Assembly: GCF_900044055.2 (NCBI RefSeq)
Contig: NZ_FCOX02000004.1
Span: 239,143-303,142 of the forward strand
DNA: 64,000 nucleotides
Reading direction: 5' to 3'
Origin: Caballeronia calidae
GTDB taxonomy: Bacteria; Pseudomonadota; Gammaproteobacteria; Burkholderiales; Burkholderiaceae
Part shown: one piece after another, positions 44,918 to 54,083 of the stretch
How positions within the stretch are numbered: position 1 is the stretch's first letter
How the letters are laid out: every line of letters starts with the position of its first letter
Notes under the pieces: model-generated
Databases searched by the model: none
The model's input: only the letters and a program-made list of their open reading frames with translations
Told to the model about the DNA's origin: nothing
Translations under genes and position numbers: made by a program

Positions 44918-45900
44918 TCGACGATCAGACGAAACCGACGGTGGGATTTATCGGCCTCGGAATCATGGGCGGCCCGATGGCCTCGAATCTTCAAAAAGCC
45001 GGCTATCAGGTTGTTGTGAACGATTCGCGAAGAGAGGCTGCCGATCCGCATGTTCAGGCAGGCGCGATATGGGCCGATACGCCGCGCGAGGTTGCGAGCC
45101 AAAGCGAGGTGATTTTCTCGTGCCTTCCGACGATTACCGCCATTGAAGCGGTGGCACTTGGCGACGACGGAATCATTGAGGGAATTCGGCGCGGACACGT
45201 CTATTTCGAGATGTCCACCAATTCGCCAGAGATCGTGCAGCGATTGCATGCAGCCTTCGCCAGTCGTGACGCATACATGCTGGACGCACCGATTAGCGGA
45301 GGCGCGAAGGGGGCACAGCGCGGTCGATTGGGCATCTTCGTAGGCGGTGATAAGACGGCCTTCCAGCGCTATAAAGCGGTGCTCAAAGTCATGGGTGATC
45401 GACCCATCCATGTCGGGGCAGTTGGCGCGGGCCTGATCACCAAACTAGTTCACAATTGCGCGAGTCAGACCACTCAGGCAGCCATTGCTGAAGTCTTTGT
45501 CCTCGGTGTTAAGGCTGGAGCCGAACCTCTCGCCTTGTGGGAAGCGATCCGCCAGGGTTCAATCGGGCGGCGGCGCACGTTTGATGGTCTTATCGATCAG
45601 TTCCTTCCTGCACAGTACGAACCGCCTCAAGCGGCCCTCAAGATCATCCATAAGGACATGACTATTGCGACGGGCGTGGCCCGCGCGCTCGGCGTTCCGA
45701 TGCGGATGGCAAATCTGGCCCTTGCCGATATTCAGGAGGCGATGAATCGCGGATGGACCGAGCGCGATTGTCGCTCAGTCATGTTGCTACCACAGGAACG
45801 GGTCGGAGTTCAGATCAAGGCCGATCCTAACGATATTAAAGCGGTTCTCGACCGCGACCCCGCTGCGCAGAGTGACACGAGGTACGGAAACGACGGGTGA
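44914..45900 (+). CDS. Beta-hydroxyacid dehydrogenase (3-hydroxyisobutyrate type)
   Basis: The 328-residue protein has the NAD-binding motif GFIGLGIMGGPMA (residues 11-23), the substrate motif DAPISGGAKGA (124-134) and the catalytic Lys177 in GLITKLVHNC, placing it in the 3-hydroxyisobutyrate dehydrogenase family. It oxidises a beta-hydroxyacid or reduces a semialdehyde. It overlaps the CMD gene by four bases. A relative with the same motifs is at 62572 in module B. Its C-terminal extension of about 25 residues is polar. Confidence 0.9.
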   Translation: MIDDQTKPTVGFIGLGIMGGPMASNLQKAGYQVVVNDSRREAADPHVQAGAIWADTPREVASQSEVIFSCLPTITAIEAVALGDDGIIEGIRRGHVYFEMSTNSPEIVQRLHAAFASRDAYMLDAPISGGAKGAQRGRLGIFVGGDKTAFQRYKAVLKVMGDRPIHVGAVGAGLITKLVHNCASQTTQAAIAEVFVLGVKAGAEPLALWEAIRQGSIGRRRTFDGLIDQFLPAQYEPPQAALKIIHKDMTIATGVARALGVPMRMANLALADIQEAMNRGWTERDCRSVMLLPQERVGVQIKADPNDIKAVLDRDPAAQSDTRYGNDG

Positions 45901-46142
45901 TGCACACAGTGTGGAGCGTGTACAAGTAAGGGACCGCCAGTCGGGTCGCTGCACTTCTCGAACTACGAATCGACTACCTGAAAACCTCGCTCCCTCGATG
46001 AAGTAACGACACAAGGGGATTGATTGCCTCTTATCCGATCCGCCGAAAGAGCGGAAGAGCGACTTTGTGTCCAACGGCAAGGGTTTGGCAGCGCCAGCGG
46101 CTGTGACGTTGTAATGCCGGATGTCTCGACGCTTCCGCCGGA

Positions 46143-46940
46143 TTAGCGTGACGCTCTTGCATCGATGCGGGAAGATAGTCTGGCGGAAGCACGCTCGATA
46201 TTTGCCACGGTTTGCATGAGCGACGTAGCCACCCGGCCGCGCAAGACTGACTCGGGTATTCGGTGCTCGGGACCGCCGCAAGCGAGGAACATGCGACGAC
46301 CGAGGTGAGGGACGTTCAGCATGACGCTGATGCTGTTATTTCCGGGCCTTACTTCCCCGAGCGAGGTGCAATACCCCTCGCTGCGGTAAGAAGTGACCGC
46401 GCGATCGGATTCCTCGTGCAGCGCGGCGGACCTGCCTTCATCGCCGTGTGCGAGATGAGCGAGGAGCTTTTCGCGCTCGTTGCTGTTCGAAACGGCCAGG
46501 CACGCGCGGCCTGTTGCTCTGCGCGGAATGGGATGTTCGCATCCTACGAGGCTGGCGGTGGGGATGTCGGGACTCGGGCAAGCGCCGTGGACAATCGTCA
46601 GGCTGTAGTTTTCGTACGTCGTCAGCAGGACTCTCGCATCCAGCTGGTTTGCCAACTCCGTTACATATGGCGCAATGTGTTCGTCGATGCGCATACCTGC
46701 CAATGCTGCCGGTTGTAGAGGCAGTACACACAGGCCAAGCCGGTAGGCGCCAGAATCCGTCTCGTAGTCCAAGTATCCCAGCTTCACCAACGTGTAGGTC
46801 AGCCGAGACACGGATGAGCGAGGCATGCCCGCCATTCGAGCCAACGCGCTATTCGTCAGAATCGGCTGATCTGGCGAAAAGCAGCGCAGGATCTCTATCC
46901 CATGCGATAAGGCGGCGACGAATTGCGGGTCTGTTGCCAT
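46143..46940 (-). CDS. IclR-family transcriptional regulator
   Basis: The protein is 265 residues from the ATG at 46938-46940; an earlier start at 46991 would add 17. It has the IclR winged HTH (SALARMAGMPRSSVSRLTYT) and a C-terminal effector domain (RRATGRACLAVSNSNEREKL, and RSEGYCTSLGEVRPGNNSIS). It is divergent from the MmgE/PrpD gene, and the palindromic box at 47037 lies upstream of it. IclR proteins usually control degradation genes for aromatic or small acids. Confidence 0.9.
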   Translation of the reverse strand: MATDPQFVAALSHGIEILRCFSPDQPILTNSALARMAGMPRSSVSRLTYTLVKLGYLDYETDSGAYRLGLCVLPLQPAALAGMRIDEHIAPYVTELANQLDARVLLTTYENYSLTIVHGACPSPDIPTASLVGCEHPIPRRATGRACLAVSNSNEREKLLAHLAHGDEGRSAALHEESDRAVTSYRSEGYCTSLGEVRPGNNSISVMLNVPHLGRRMFLACGGPEHRIPESVLRGRVATSLMQTVANIERASARLSSRIDARASR

Positions 46941-47036
46941 TGTGAGGTCGTGACAGTTGCGACGGTCGCTTTGCGGCGATAGGCAAGTCATTTTGTGGCT
47001 ATCAAATGCGCTATGTCAATGTGACAAACCCTCATC

Positions 47037-47063
47037 GTTCCGGACCTCGGAACGCGCTTTGAC
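47037..47063 (+). promoter_or_regulatory. Palindromic box between iclR and MmgE/PrpD genes
   Basis: GTTCCGGACCTCGGAAC at 47037-47053 followed by GCGCTTTGAC repeats the box at 40782-40808 with only three differences in 27 bases. It lies about 46-97 bases upstream of the IclR start options and 184 bases before the PrpD gene. It is a likely operator for the IclR protein. Confidence 0.65.
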
Positions 47064-47246
47064 GCCCTTAGCGCGGGCGCGCACCATCGGCCCTGACGCT
47101 TGACCACCTTGAGAGTCATCACGTGACTGGCATCAAGACGGTGTTGCCTTGACCTTGAGTTACGCCGCGTCTCATCGAAATCGGGCTGGCCCTAGCGGCC
47201 GGCTGGAAGACAGATGCGGACGTCAAATTCTTGCTAATGGACCGAA

Positions 47247-48680
47247 ATGAACGTCGAATCGAACCACCTTTGTAAGGCCGATCCGGACTTTGCCGAGATC
47301 TATGCCAATTTCTCAGCTTCCCTCGAATTCTCTGACATTCCTGGGTCGGTAGTCTCTGCCGCAAGGCTCAATGTATTCGATACGCTGGCCTGCTCGATAG
47401 CAGGTTTCCAGGCGCCGGGTGTGCAAGAAGTGTTGAGCATCGTACGGGAGTGGGGCGGTAAGCCAGAGGCTGCGGTGTTTTGGACCGATTTGCGCGTTCC
47501 GGCCCCCCAAGCGGCGTGGATCAACGGCATCATGTCTCATGCGTGCGACTACGACGACACACACGACAAGGCGATCCTTCATGGCGGCATCTCCGTGTTG
47601 CCGGCCGCGCTCGCGGCAGTGGGTGTCGCGGATCACAAGGTCAGCGGCAAAGAGTTTTACGCCGCCGTAGTGTCTGGCCTCGAACTGATCTGCCGACTGG
47701 GCGTGGCGACTCGGATCGGCCTGATCCAGGCCGGGTTCATCTACAGCGCACTTTTCTCGTATTTTGCGGCGGCGGCGACGGCCGCTCGAGTCTTGAGGCT
47801 CTCCCCCGAGGAGACACTGAACGCGATTGGCATCGCATATTCTCAGGCGGCGGGAACGCATCAAGTGACGCGCGACGGCGCGCTAACTAAGCGGATGCAG
47901 CCAGGCTTCGGTGCCCGAGCGGCGCTTACTGCGGTGACGATGGCCCGTAAGGGTGTAACGGGTGCTCAGCGGATTTTCGAGGGAGAGGATGGTCTCGGGC
48001 GAACGTATCTGCAATCTTCCTTGGATCCGGATACGTTGCGGCAAGGATTGGGGCAGCGCTGGCACCTCGAAGATCTGGCCTACAAACCGTACCCTTGCTG
48101 CCGGATGAACCACTGCGCTATCGATGCGGCGCTACAAGTGCGCGCACAGGCTGGCTTCGACTGGACGAAGGTGACCGAGATTCGAGTTATGGTCAACTCT
48201 CAGGGAAATCAAGCAGTCGGCGTGCCGTTGGAGACACGTCGGTCCCCTAGCACCGTCGTGCAGGCTCAATTCAGCATCTGCTACAACATCGCCTGTGCGC
48301 TCGTGAACGGAAAGGTTGGTCTCTCGGACTTCACCGCTGAGTCTTTGTCACGCTCGGACGTTCTGAGCGTGGCAGCACGGGTAACACCCATCGTCGACGA
48401 GGAGTTCGAGCGGAAATTTGGTCGCAACGTCACCCCTGCGCGCGTAGAAGCCGTATGCAATGGGAAAGTGTTTACTGCACAGGTCGAGGAGGCGAAAGGC
48501 GGCAGCCTGAGCCCCATGTCGAACCAGGATTTGCGCCGCAAGCTCGAAGATTGCCTGTCCTTCGGCGGCTTTGAGACAAGTCGTGCCAGCTCGTTTGAAG
48601 AGTCGATTGCCGCTCTGGAAAACTCCGCAGATGTCGCCTCCGATATCAGCTCACTGATTGCCAGCGTTCTAGGAAGATAA
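47247..48680 (+). CDS. MmgE/PrpD family protein
   Basis: The 477-residue protein belongs to the MmgE/PrpD family: NVFDTLACSIAGFQAPG near residues 43-59, SHACDYDDTHDKAILHGG (residues 97-114) with the conserved Asp/His, and YKPYPCCRMNHCAIDAAL near residue 280. Members include 2-methylcitrate dehydratase and cis-aconitate decarboxylase. The enzyme is expected to dehydrate, decarboxylate or isomerise a branched tricarboxylate or dicarboxylate. It lies divergent from the IclR gene and leads an operon with the CoA transferase. Confidence 0.9.
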   Translation: MNVESNHLCKADPDFAEIYANFSASLEFSDIPGSVVSAARLNVFDTLACSIAGFQAPGVQEVLSIVREWGGKPEAAVFWTDLRVPAPQAAWINGIMSHACDYDDTHDKAILHGGISVLPAALAAVGVADHKVSGKEFYAAVVSGLELICRLGVATRIGLIQAGFIYSALFSYFAAAATAARVLRLSPEETLNAIGIAYSQAAGTHQVTRDGALTKRMQPGFGARAALTAVTMARKGVTGAQRIFEGEDGLGRTYLQSSLDPDTLRQGLGQRWHLEDLAYKPYPCCRMNHCAIDAALQVRAQAGFDWTKVTEIRVMVNSQGNQAVGVPLETRRSPSTVVQAQFSICYNIACALVNGKVGLSDFTAESLSRSDVLSVAARVTPIVDEEFERKFGRNVTPARVEAVCNGKVFTAQVEEAKGGSLSPMSNQDLRRKLEDCLSFGGFETSRASSFEESIAALENSADVASDISSLIASVLGR

Positions 48681-48786
48681 CGGGTCTCAAGATCACGGCG
48701 CGCGCCGTGTATATCACTCGCATCCCGGCGGCCGTCTATGCGCGGCCCGATACGTTGCCACGTTGCTTCAGAAGGAAAGCAGAACT

Positions 48787-49983
48787 ATGCAATCAAAGTC
48801 CGGCCCGCTTTCGGGCGTTCGCGTGCTTGACGCCGCAACCTTTCTGGCTGCGCCTTACGCAGCATCGCTCCTGTCCGAGTATGGAGCGGAAGTCATCAAG
48901 ATTGAACAGCCGTCTGGCGATACGATGCGGGGAATCCCTCCGCTTAGAGGTAACGTTTCGGTCTGGTGGAAGGTAATTGCACGAAACCGGCAAAGCGTCG
49001 CACTCGACCTGAACACCGAAGACGGTAGGGATGTCTTCAAGCAGTTGGTTGGCCAAAGTGACGTCGTCATCATGAACTATCGGCCTGCCGCGTTGAAGAA
49101 ATGGGGTCTCGAATTCGAGGATCTCGTCAAGTGCCGCAGCGACATCATCTTCTACCACCTCACCGCGTTTGGTGCCGGACCGTACGAGCAAAGGCCCGGT
49201 TTTGCTCGCGTCGCTGAGGCTTACGCGGGTCTCACGAATCGAACGGGTCTTCCCGGTGGCCCTCCAATACAGTCGGGCTACGCCATGCTCGGTGATGGCA
49301 TCGCGGGAATCTACGGAGCCTTTGCCCTCATGCTCGCGTTGCGTCAGCGCGACCGCACAGGCGAACCCCAGAAGATCGACTTGGGACTCTATGAGCCTCT
49401 GCTCAGCCTCATGGAGGACATGATTGTCACATATGACGAGACTGGCTCGCGGATGGAGCGGATGGGCAATGCCAGTCCCCGTTGGGCTCCTCATGGGTTG
49501 TTTCCGACGAAAGATGGCCTGTATGCCATCATCGCCTGCTCTACCGAGAAGCTGTGGCGGCAACTGCGCACCGCCATGGATGACGAGTCCCTCAAGATCT
49601 ACGACAACGATCCCGCTGGGCGCGTCGCCAATCGTCTGGAACTTGAGCAGAGGGTCAGTGTCTGGGCGAAGTCCCATGACCTTCCGGATCTTCTCGACGT
49701 ATGCGGGAAAGCAGGTCTTGCTGTCGGTCCCATCTACTCGGCAGCGGAGATTGTAAAAGACCCACACATCATTGCCCGCGAATCAATCATCACCATCGAC
49801 GATCCCGAAACCGGCAAGCCCATCCGAATGGCATCGCCTGCTGGAAGATTTTCAGGCTTCAAGGGTGAAGTTCGTACGGTCGGCCCGAAAGTTGGTCAAC
49901 ACACAGATAGCGTGCTTTCGGACTTGCTGGACCTGTCGGAAGCGCAGATCGATGCGCTGCGGGAGAGAGGGGCGATCAAGTAA
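48787..49983 (+). CDS. CoA transferase, class III (CaiB/BaiF type)
   Basis: The 398-residue protein is read from ATG 48787 (AAGGAAAG site). It has the family hallmarks GVRVLDAATFLAAPYAASLL, SEYGAEVIKIEQPSGD and the catalytic Asp170 in MLGDGIAGIYGAF, preceded by GPYEQRPGFARVAEAYAGLT. It transfers CoA from a donor to an organic acid, activating the acid for further conversion. It lies after the PrpD gene and before the serine hydrolase and hydratase genes, so the acid it activates is probably the pathway intermediate. Confidence 0.92.
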   Translation: MQSKSGPLSGVRVLDAATFLAAPYAASLLSEYGAEVIKIEQPSGDTMRGIPPLRGNVSVWWKVIARNRQSVALDLNTEDGRDVFKQLVGQSDVVIMNYRPAALKKWGLEFEDLVKCRSDIIFYHLTAFGAGPYEQRPGFARVAEAYAGLTNRTGLPGGPPIQSGYAMLGDGIAGIYGAFALMLALRQRDRTGEPQKIDLGLYEPLLSLMEDMIVTYDETGSRMERMGNASPRWAPHGLFPTKDGLYAIIACSTEKLWRQLRTAMDDESLKIYDNDPAGRVANRLELEQRVSVWAKSHDLPDLLDVCGKAGLAVGPIYSAAEIVKDPHIIARESIITIDDPETGKPIRMASPAGRFSGFKGEVRTVGPKVGQHTDSVLSDLLDLSEAQIDALRERGAIK

Positions 49984-50055
49984 CTCGCCCAACATATCGG
50001 AAGGGGGCGCTAGTCTGGCATCCCGGCGACAGTGTGACTGACATCAAGGAGCAGT

Positions 50056-51258
50056 ATGGAGAATTTGAACGGACGCTGCGACGCGAAATTCGAAAAGGTG
50101 TACGACGCGCTTGCGACGCACATAGAGGTGGGCAAGGAAGTCGGGGCGAGTCTCTACGTCAACATCGACGGCGAGGACGTAATCGACCTCTGGGGCGGGT
50201 GGACCGACAAGGAACACTCCAGTCCTTGGGCGGAGGATACGATCGTCAACGTCTTTTCCGGAAGTAAGACTGTAACCAGTCTTGCTGTGCTGATGCTTGC
50301 TGACCGGGGCGACATTGATCTATTTGCGCCGGTTTCCCGATATTGGCCCGAATTTGCGCAGAACGGCAAGGAAACGGCGGAGGTTCGGCATCTCCTCAGT
50401 CATACGGTTGGCATTCCGGCCTGGGAGCCGCCGTTCAGCCTTGCCGAGGCGATGAATGTCGAGGCATCGACAGCGAGACTTGCCGCGCAAGCACCATGGT
50501 GGGAACCGGGGACACGCGGTTCATACCACGCAAGTTCATTCGGTCATCTAAATGCGGAATTAGTCCGTCGGGTGACTGGCAAGACGCTGAGCGCATTTAT
50601 TGCCGAAGAGATCGCCGGGCCATTGAGGGCCGACTTTCTTCTTGGCCTGTCCGAGACCGACGCTGAGAGGATTGCGACTGTCTACCCAGCGGAGGACGAA
50701 AGCGCTTCGGCAGGTTCCCGAAAAGGCTCCGCGCCTGAATCGGATGGAGAGCTTGGAGTCGAACGAGCCATTTCGGCGAGAACACGCCTCGGCTCATTTT
50801 CTGGCCAGAAGCGCGATCCGCTGGCGTTATTCAATTCACCGGAATGGCGGCGCTCAGAATTCGGAGGCAGCAGCGGACATGCAAATGCCCGAGGCTTGGG
50901 CCGGATCATGTCGGCGCTGAGCTTGGGGGGGACCTCATGCACTGGAGTCAGGCTGCTTTCTCCTGCCACTATTGACCTGATCTTCCGCGAGCAATTTCGC
51001 GGAATCGACTCCTACTACATGAAGCCGATTCGATGGGGCATCGGCTATGCGCTTGCGCCGATCGAGAGCAAGGAGCGCGGCCCGCTGCCGTTTATGCGGC
51101 CAAGCGCTCGAACCTGTTACTGGTATGGCACCGGAGGGTCCCTCTGCATTGCTGACGTCGAGCGGCGTATTACCTTTGCGTACGCCATGAACCAGTGCCA
51201 ATCGGGAAAGAATTCGCTCAACGGTGTCTACTACGACGCTTTCTATGACAGCTTGTGA
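50056..51258 (+). CDS. Serine hydrolase, class C beta-lactamase type
   Basis: The 400-residue protein has the SxxK motif FSGSKT with Ser68 and Lys71, a conserved Tyr in the YHASSFGH segment and a GTGGS motif near the C-terminus. This is the EstB/beta-lactamase class C family. No signal peptide is apparent, so it is probably a cytoplasmic esterase or lactonase rather than a beta-lactamase. An AAGGAG site precedes the ATG. Together with the alpha/beta hydrolase at 40958 it suggests an ester or lactone step. Confidence 0.88.
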   Translation: MENLNGRCDAKFEKVYDALATHIEVGKEVGASLYVNIDGEDVIDLWGGWTDKEHSSPWAEDTIVNVFSGSKTVTSLAVLMLADRGDIDLFAPVSRYWPEFAQNGKETAEVRHLLSHTVGIPAWEPPFSLAEAMNVEASTARLAAQAPWWEPGTRGSYHASSFGHLNAELVRRVTGKTLSAFIAEEIAGPLRADFLLGLSETDAERIATVYPAEDESASAGSRKGSAPESDGELGVERAISARTRLGSFSGQKRDPLALFNSPEWRRSEFGGSSGHANARGLGRIMSALSLGGTSCTGVRLLSPATIDLIFREQFRGIDSYYMKPIRWGIGYALAPIESKERGPLPFMRPSARTCYWYGTGGSLCIADVERRITFAYAMNQCQSGKNSLNGVYYDAFYDSL

Positions 51259-51291
51259 GCGGTCCTTTGCCAACTAATTAATTTCCCGAAC

Positions 51292-51753
51292 ATGTACATA
51301 GACCGTGACGTAGCCTTGAAGCACAAGATCGCGTCCATACCTTTCGATGTCGAGCGCGGCCGACTGCGCTTTTTTGCCAGAACGATCGGATTGAATGATC
51401 CCGTCTATTTTGATGTGGAGGCCGCGAAACGTGCGGGGCATCGTGACTTGCCTGTGCCGCCAACTTTTCTTAGCAATTCCCTCGAGCTTGAGCTTCCAAA
51501 TCCGTTAGGCTGGCTTGCGGAACTCGGGGGCGACCTGACAAAGACAACCCACGCGGAACAAGGTTTCACTTATCACGCGATGGCGTACGCCGGTGATAGC
51601 TTGATTCTCCATCGCAGGCTGGTCGACGTCTATACCAAGAAAGGTGGTGCGCTAGAGTTCGTCGTGAAGCAAACAGACGTCATGCGCGGTGAGGAAACCT
51701 TAGCTGAGGTCCGATTCGTCATCGCGTTGAGACATCCGGAGGCATCGAAATGA
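51292..51753 (+). CDS. MaoC-like dehydratase, N-terminal-type subunit
   Basis: The 153-residue protein resembles the FAS1-type dehydratase N-terminal domain, with FARTIGLNDPVYFDVEAAK and DLPVPPTFL at residues 28-60. It is followed, with a four-base overlap, by a second MaoC-type gene at 51750. Such small gene pairs form a heterodimeric hydratase with a complete hot-dog fold, which hydrates enoyl-CoA thioesters. Here the pair sits beside a class III CoA transferase, suggesting that it acts on the CoA ester. Confidence 0.85.
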   Translation: MYIDRDVALKHKIASIPFDVERGRLRFFARTIGLNDPVYFDVEAAKRAGHRDLPVPPTFLSNSLELELPNPLGWLAELGGDLTKTTHAEQGFTYHAMAYAGDSLILHRRLVDVYTKKGGALEFVVKQTDVMRGEETLAEVRFVIALRHPEASK

Positions 51754-52148
51754 CCGTACACGAATGCTGCGTCGGGATGGAACTGCGTCGGCTTCGCATC
51801 GAGCCGATATCAAGAACGACGCTAGCTCTTTTCGCCGGCGCTTCAGGAGACCACCAACCGAGTCACCTCGACATTGAGGCTGCCAAGGCTAAGGGTCGTG
51901 ACGACGTGATTGCGCACGGCATGCTCATGATGGCCTATCTCGGGCGATCGCTGATCGAATGGGCGCCGCAGGAAAAAATTAGATCCTACAAGGCCAGATT
52001 TGTTGCAGCCACGCCGGTTCACGCTGAGCCGACATGCTCCGGGCGTGTCGTCGCGATCAACGATCGTCTTGCGACCCTCGAACTTGCTATTACGCTCGCC
52101 GACGGAACGACTGTGCTGCGCGGAGAGGCGGTAGTTGAGATCGGTTAG
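51750..52148 (+). CDS. MaoC-like dehydratase, catalytic subunit
   Basis: The 132-residue hot-dog protein carries the MaoC catalytic motif FAGASGDHQPSHLDIEAAK, with Asp34 and His39, and the DVIAHGMLMMAYLGRSL stretch. It should hydrate or dehydrate a trans-enoyl-CoA type intermediate together with the protein at 51292, with which it overlaps by four bases. It completes the activation and hydration arm of module A. Confidence 0.87.
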   Translation: MTVHECCVGMELRRLRIEPISRTTLALFAGASGDHQPSHLDIEAAKAKGRDDVIAHGMLMMAYLGRSLIEWAPQEKIRSYKARFVAATPVHAEPTCSGRVVAINDRLATLELAITLADGTTVLRGEAVVEIG

Positions 52149-52226
52149 ATTGAGCTCGCGCATATATGTTTGTGTTGACTGGGTCAGTTGAGAAAAAACT
52201 GAAGTTCATCTGCAGAGGAAATTCAA

Positions 52227-52979
52227 ATGAGACTGGAAGGAAAGGTCGCGCTCATCACTGGTGCGGGTTCTGGAATTGGGCGAGCCTGCGCTGAGCTGTT
52301 TGCACGTGAAGGGGCCTGTGTGGCGATCGCCGAAATCGATAGCGAGACGGGAGAAGCTGTATATCAGTCGGTGCTGAGCGAGGGCGGGAAGGCAATCTTC
52401 GTCAAGACGGATGTATCCCGCCCCGATAGCGTTGAGGACGCAGTCAAGCGCACTGTTGATACGTTCGGTGGCTTGGACATTCTGTACAACAACGTGGGAG
52501 GGTCAACGCTCCAGGACGGCTCAGTCGCCACCACCTCTTTCGAAGAGTTCAGAAGGAAAATCGATATCGATCTGTTTGGAACCTGGCTTGGTTGTCACTA
52601 CGCTGTGCCAGAAATGATCAAGCGCGGCGGAGGCTCGATCATCAACGCCTCGTCAATCAACGCGTTGAGAGGAACGTCAGGACGAGCCGCCTACACTGCC
52701 GCAAAGGGGGCCGTCACCGCACTAACACGGTCGATGGCTGTGGATTTTGCACCTCATCAAATTCGCGTGAACGCGGTCGCTCCAGGTTCAACTCTCACGG
52801 AACGCATTATTAAGCGCAGACAGGGGGGGAATTCCAGACCGCAGATCGCACAGCGACATATCCTTGGACTGATCGACCCAATCGACATTGCGTATGCTGT
52901 TCTCTACTTCGCGTCGAGCGAGTCGACCAAGACGACCGGGCAGGTGCTGGCGGTCGATAGCGGATTCACCGTTACGTGA
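52227..52979 (+). CDS. Short-chain dehydrogenase/reductase (module A)
   Basis: The 250-residue enzyme has TGAGSGIGRA (residues 11-20) for NAD(P) binding, the catalytic Ser142 or Ser143 in NASSINALRG, and Tyr156 and Lys160 in AAYTAAKGA; NNVGG is at residues 88-92. It resembles 3-oxoacyl-[ACP] reductase-like SDRs. The AGAGGA site lies upstream. It would oxidise the hydroxy intermediate produced by the hydratase pair. It is the last gene of module A before the GntR pseudogene. Confidence 0.92.
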   Translation: MRLEGKVALITGAGSGIGRACAELFAREGACVAIAEIDSETGEAVYQSVLSEGGKAIFVKTDVSRPDSVEDAVKRTVDTFGGLDILYNNVGGSTLQDGSVATTSFEEFRRKIDIDLFGTWLGCHYAVPEMIKRGGGSIINASSINALRGTSGRAAYTAAKGAVTALTRSMAVDFAPHQIRVNAVAPGSTLTERIIKRRQGGNSRPQIAQRHILGLIDPIDIAYAVLYFASSESTKTTGQVLAVDSGFTVT

Positions 52980-53182
52980 CAGCAGGCGACGCACGGGGGC
53001 AATTGCGAGAACACCAACGTCCTCGTGTTCTGAGCGTTATTCGCAGGGCGGCTTCATTGACGGTGTGGTCGTAAGGGTGTCGGCTAATCGAGACCGGCAA
53101 GCCGCGTGCCCGCTGCGCGGTGTCGTCGCACTCCTGAGAAACGTACTGACCTATCCTTGCCTCAGTGGAAATCGAAGGAAAA

Positions 53183-53998
53183 ATGCGTGAACCAAGAAGG
53201 GTATGCCTCAACATCGGGAGAATTCACTCACCGAGACCCTGCGATGTCCTTGCTGGTCAAATACGCGACGCAATCCTGCGCGGAGAGATTCCGGAGGGCC
53301 AGTTCCTGCCTTCAGAGACAGAACTGATACTGCAGACCGGAATAACGCGTGGTGCGGTTCGGGTGGCGCTCCGCCTTCTTGCGGCCGAAGGCCTGCTGCG
53401 GACTAGACTGGGTCGCTTTGGTGGAAAAATTGTCACGCTTCCCAGAAATGAGCTATTGGCGAGCACTTAAAATCAATTTATTCGGAGCCACAAGTTGGCT
53501 CCGGAGGCCTCCCGCGAGACGTGCGAGACGGTAGTGCCGGCACTTGCGCGTTTGGCGGCTACGCACCGAACGGCGAGAGACCTAGAGATGCTCCGAGCCC
53601 TGCATGACGATCTCGCCAAAGCGATCGAGGATTCTCACCTATTCGCCATTTTAAACACCAAGTGGCGTCTCGCTGTAGCCACAGCAAGCGGAAACGAGCT
53701 GCTCTGCGCAATTCTTCACTCAGTTTCCCATTCTGGAACCAGCGCTCTTGGGTCGAGTGGGGGAGATCCGAATGTTGTCACGCGCAGAGAGGTCATAGAC
53801 ATCTGTATCCGCGTTAATGTGGCGATTGAGGCAGGAAACGGGACAGAAGCCGAACGACTAATGATCTGTCACATCAAAGGGATTCGTGCAACCCAGACGT
53901 GTCGCGTTGGTGTCGAAATTGAGCTTGATCCTTGCGACATCGAGGAATCGTACTCACGCGACCCGTGGGTTACAGCGATACCGGGCCGGGCAACGTAG
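53183..53998 (+). pseudogene. GntR-family regulator split by an in-frame stop codon
   Basis: The first half (from ATG 53183) encodes a GntR winged HTH (SETELILQTGITRGAVRVAL then LLAAEGLLRTRLGR). It stops at the TAA at 53468-53470. The same frame then continues as NQFIRSHKLAPEAS and the FCD ligand domain (ALARLAATHRTARDLEMLRA, then LNTKWRLAVATASGNELL) to 53998. A single nonsense codon thus inactivates the regulator unless it is read through or the two halves act separately. It lies just after the SDR gene. Confidence 0.85.
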
Positions 53999-54083
53999 GC
54001 AATTCCCCACTTTAATCTTCAACGCCTGGCGCTGGTCCTTCCATAGTTCACAACGATGTCGTCAATTTGCCTTGCGCTGCGTA

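Noticed and set aside
48793..49767. 324-residue minus-strand frame opposite the CoA transferase gene
   Set aside because: The plus-strand gene has all class III CoA transferase motifs; the reverse frame has none of any family.
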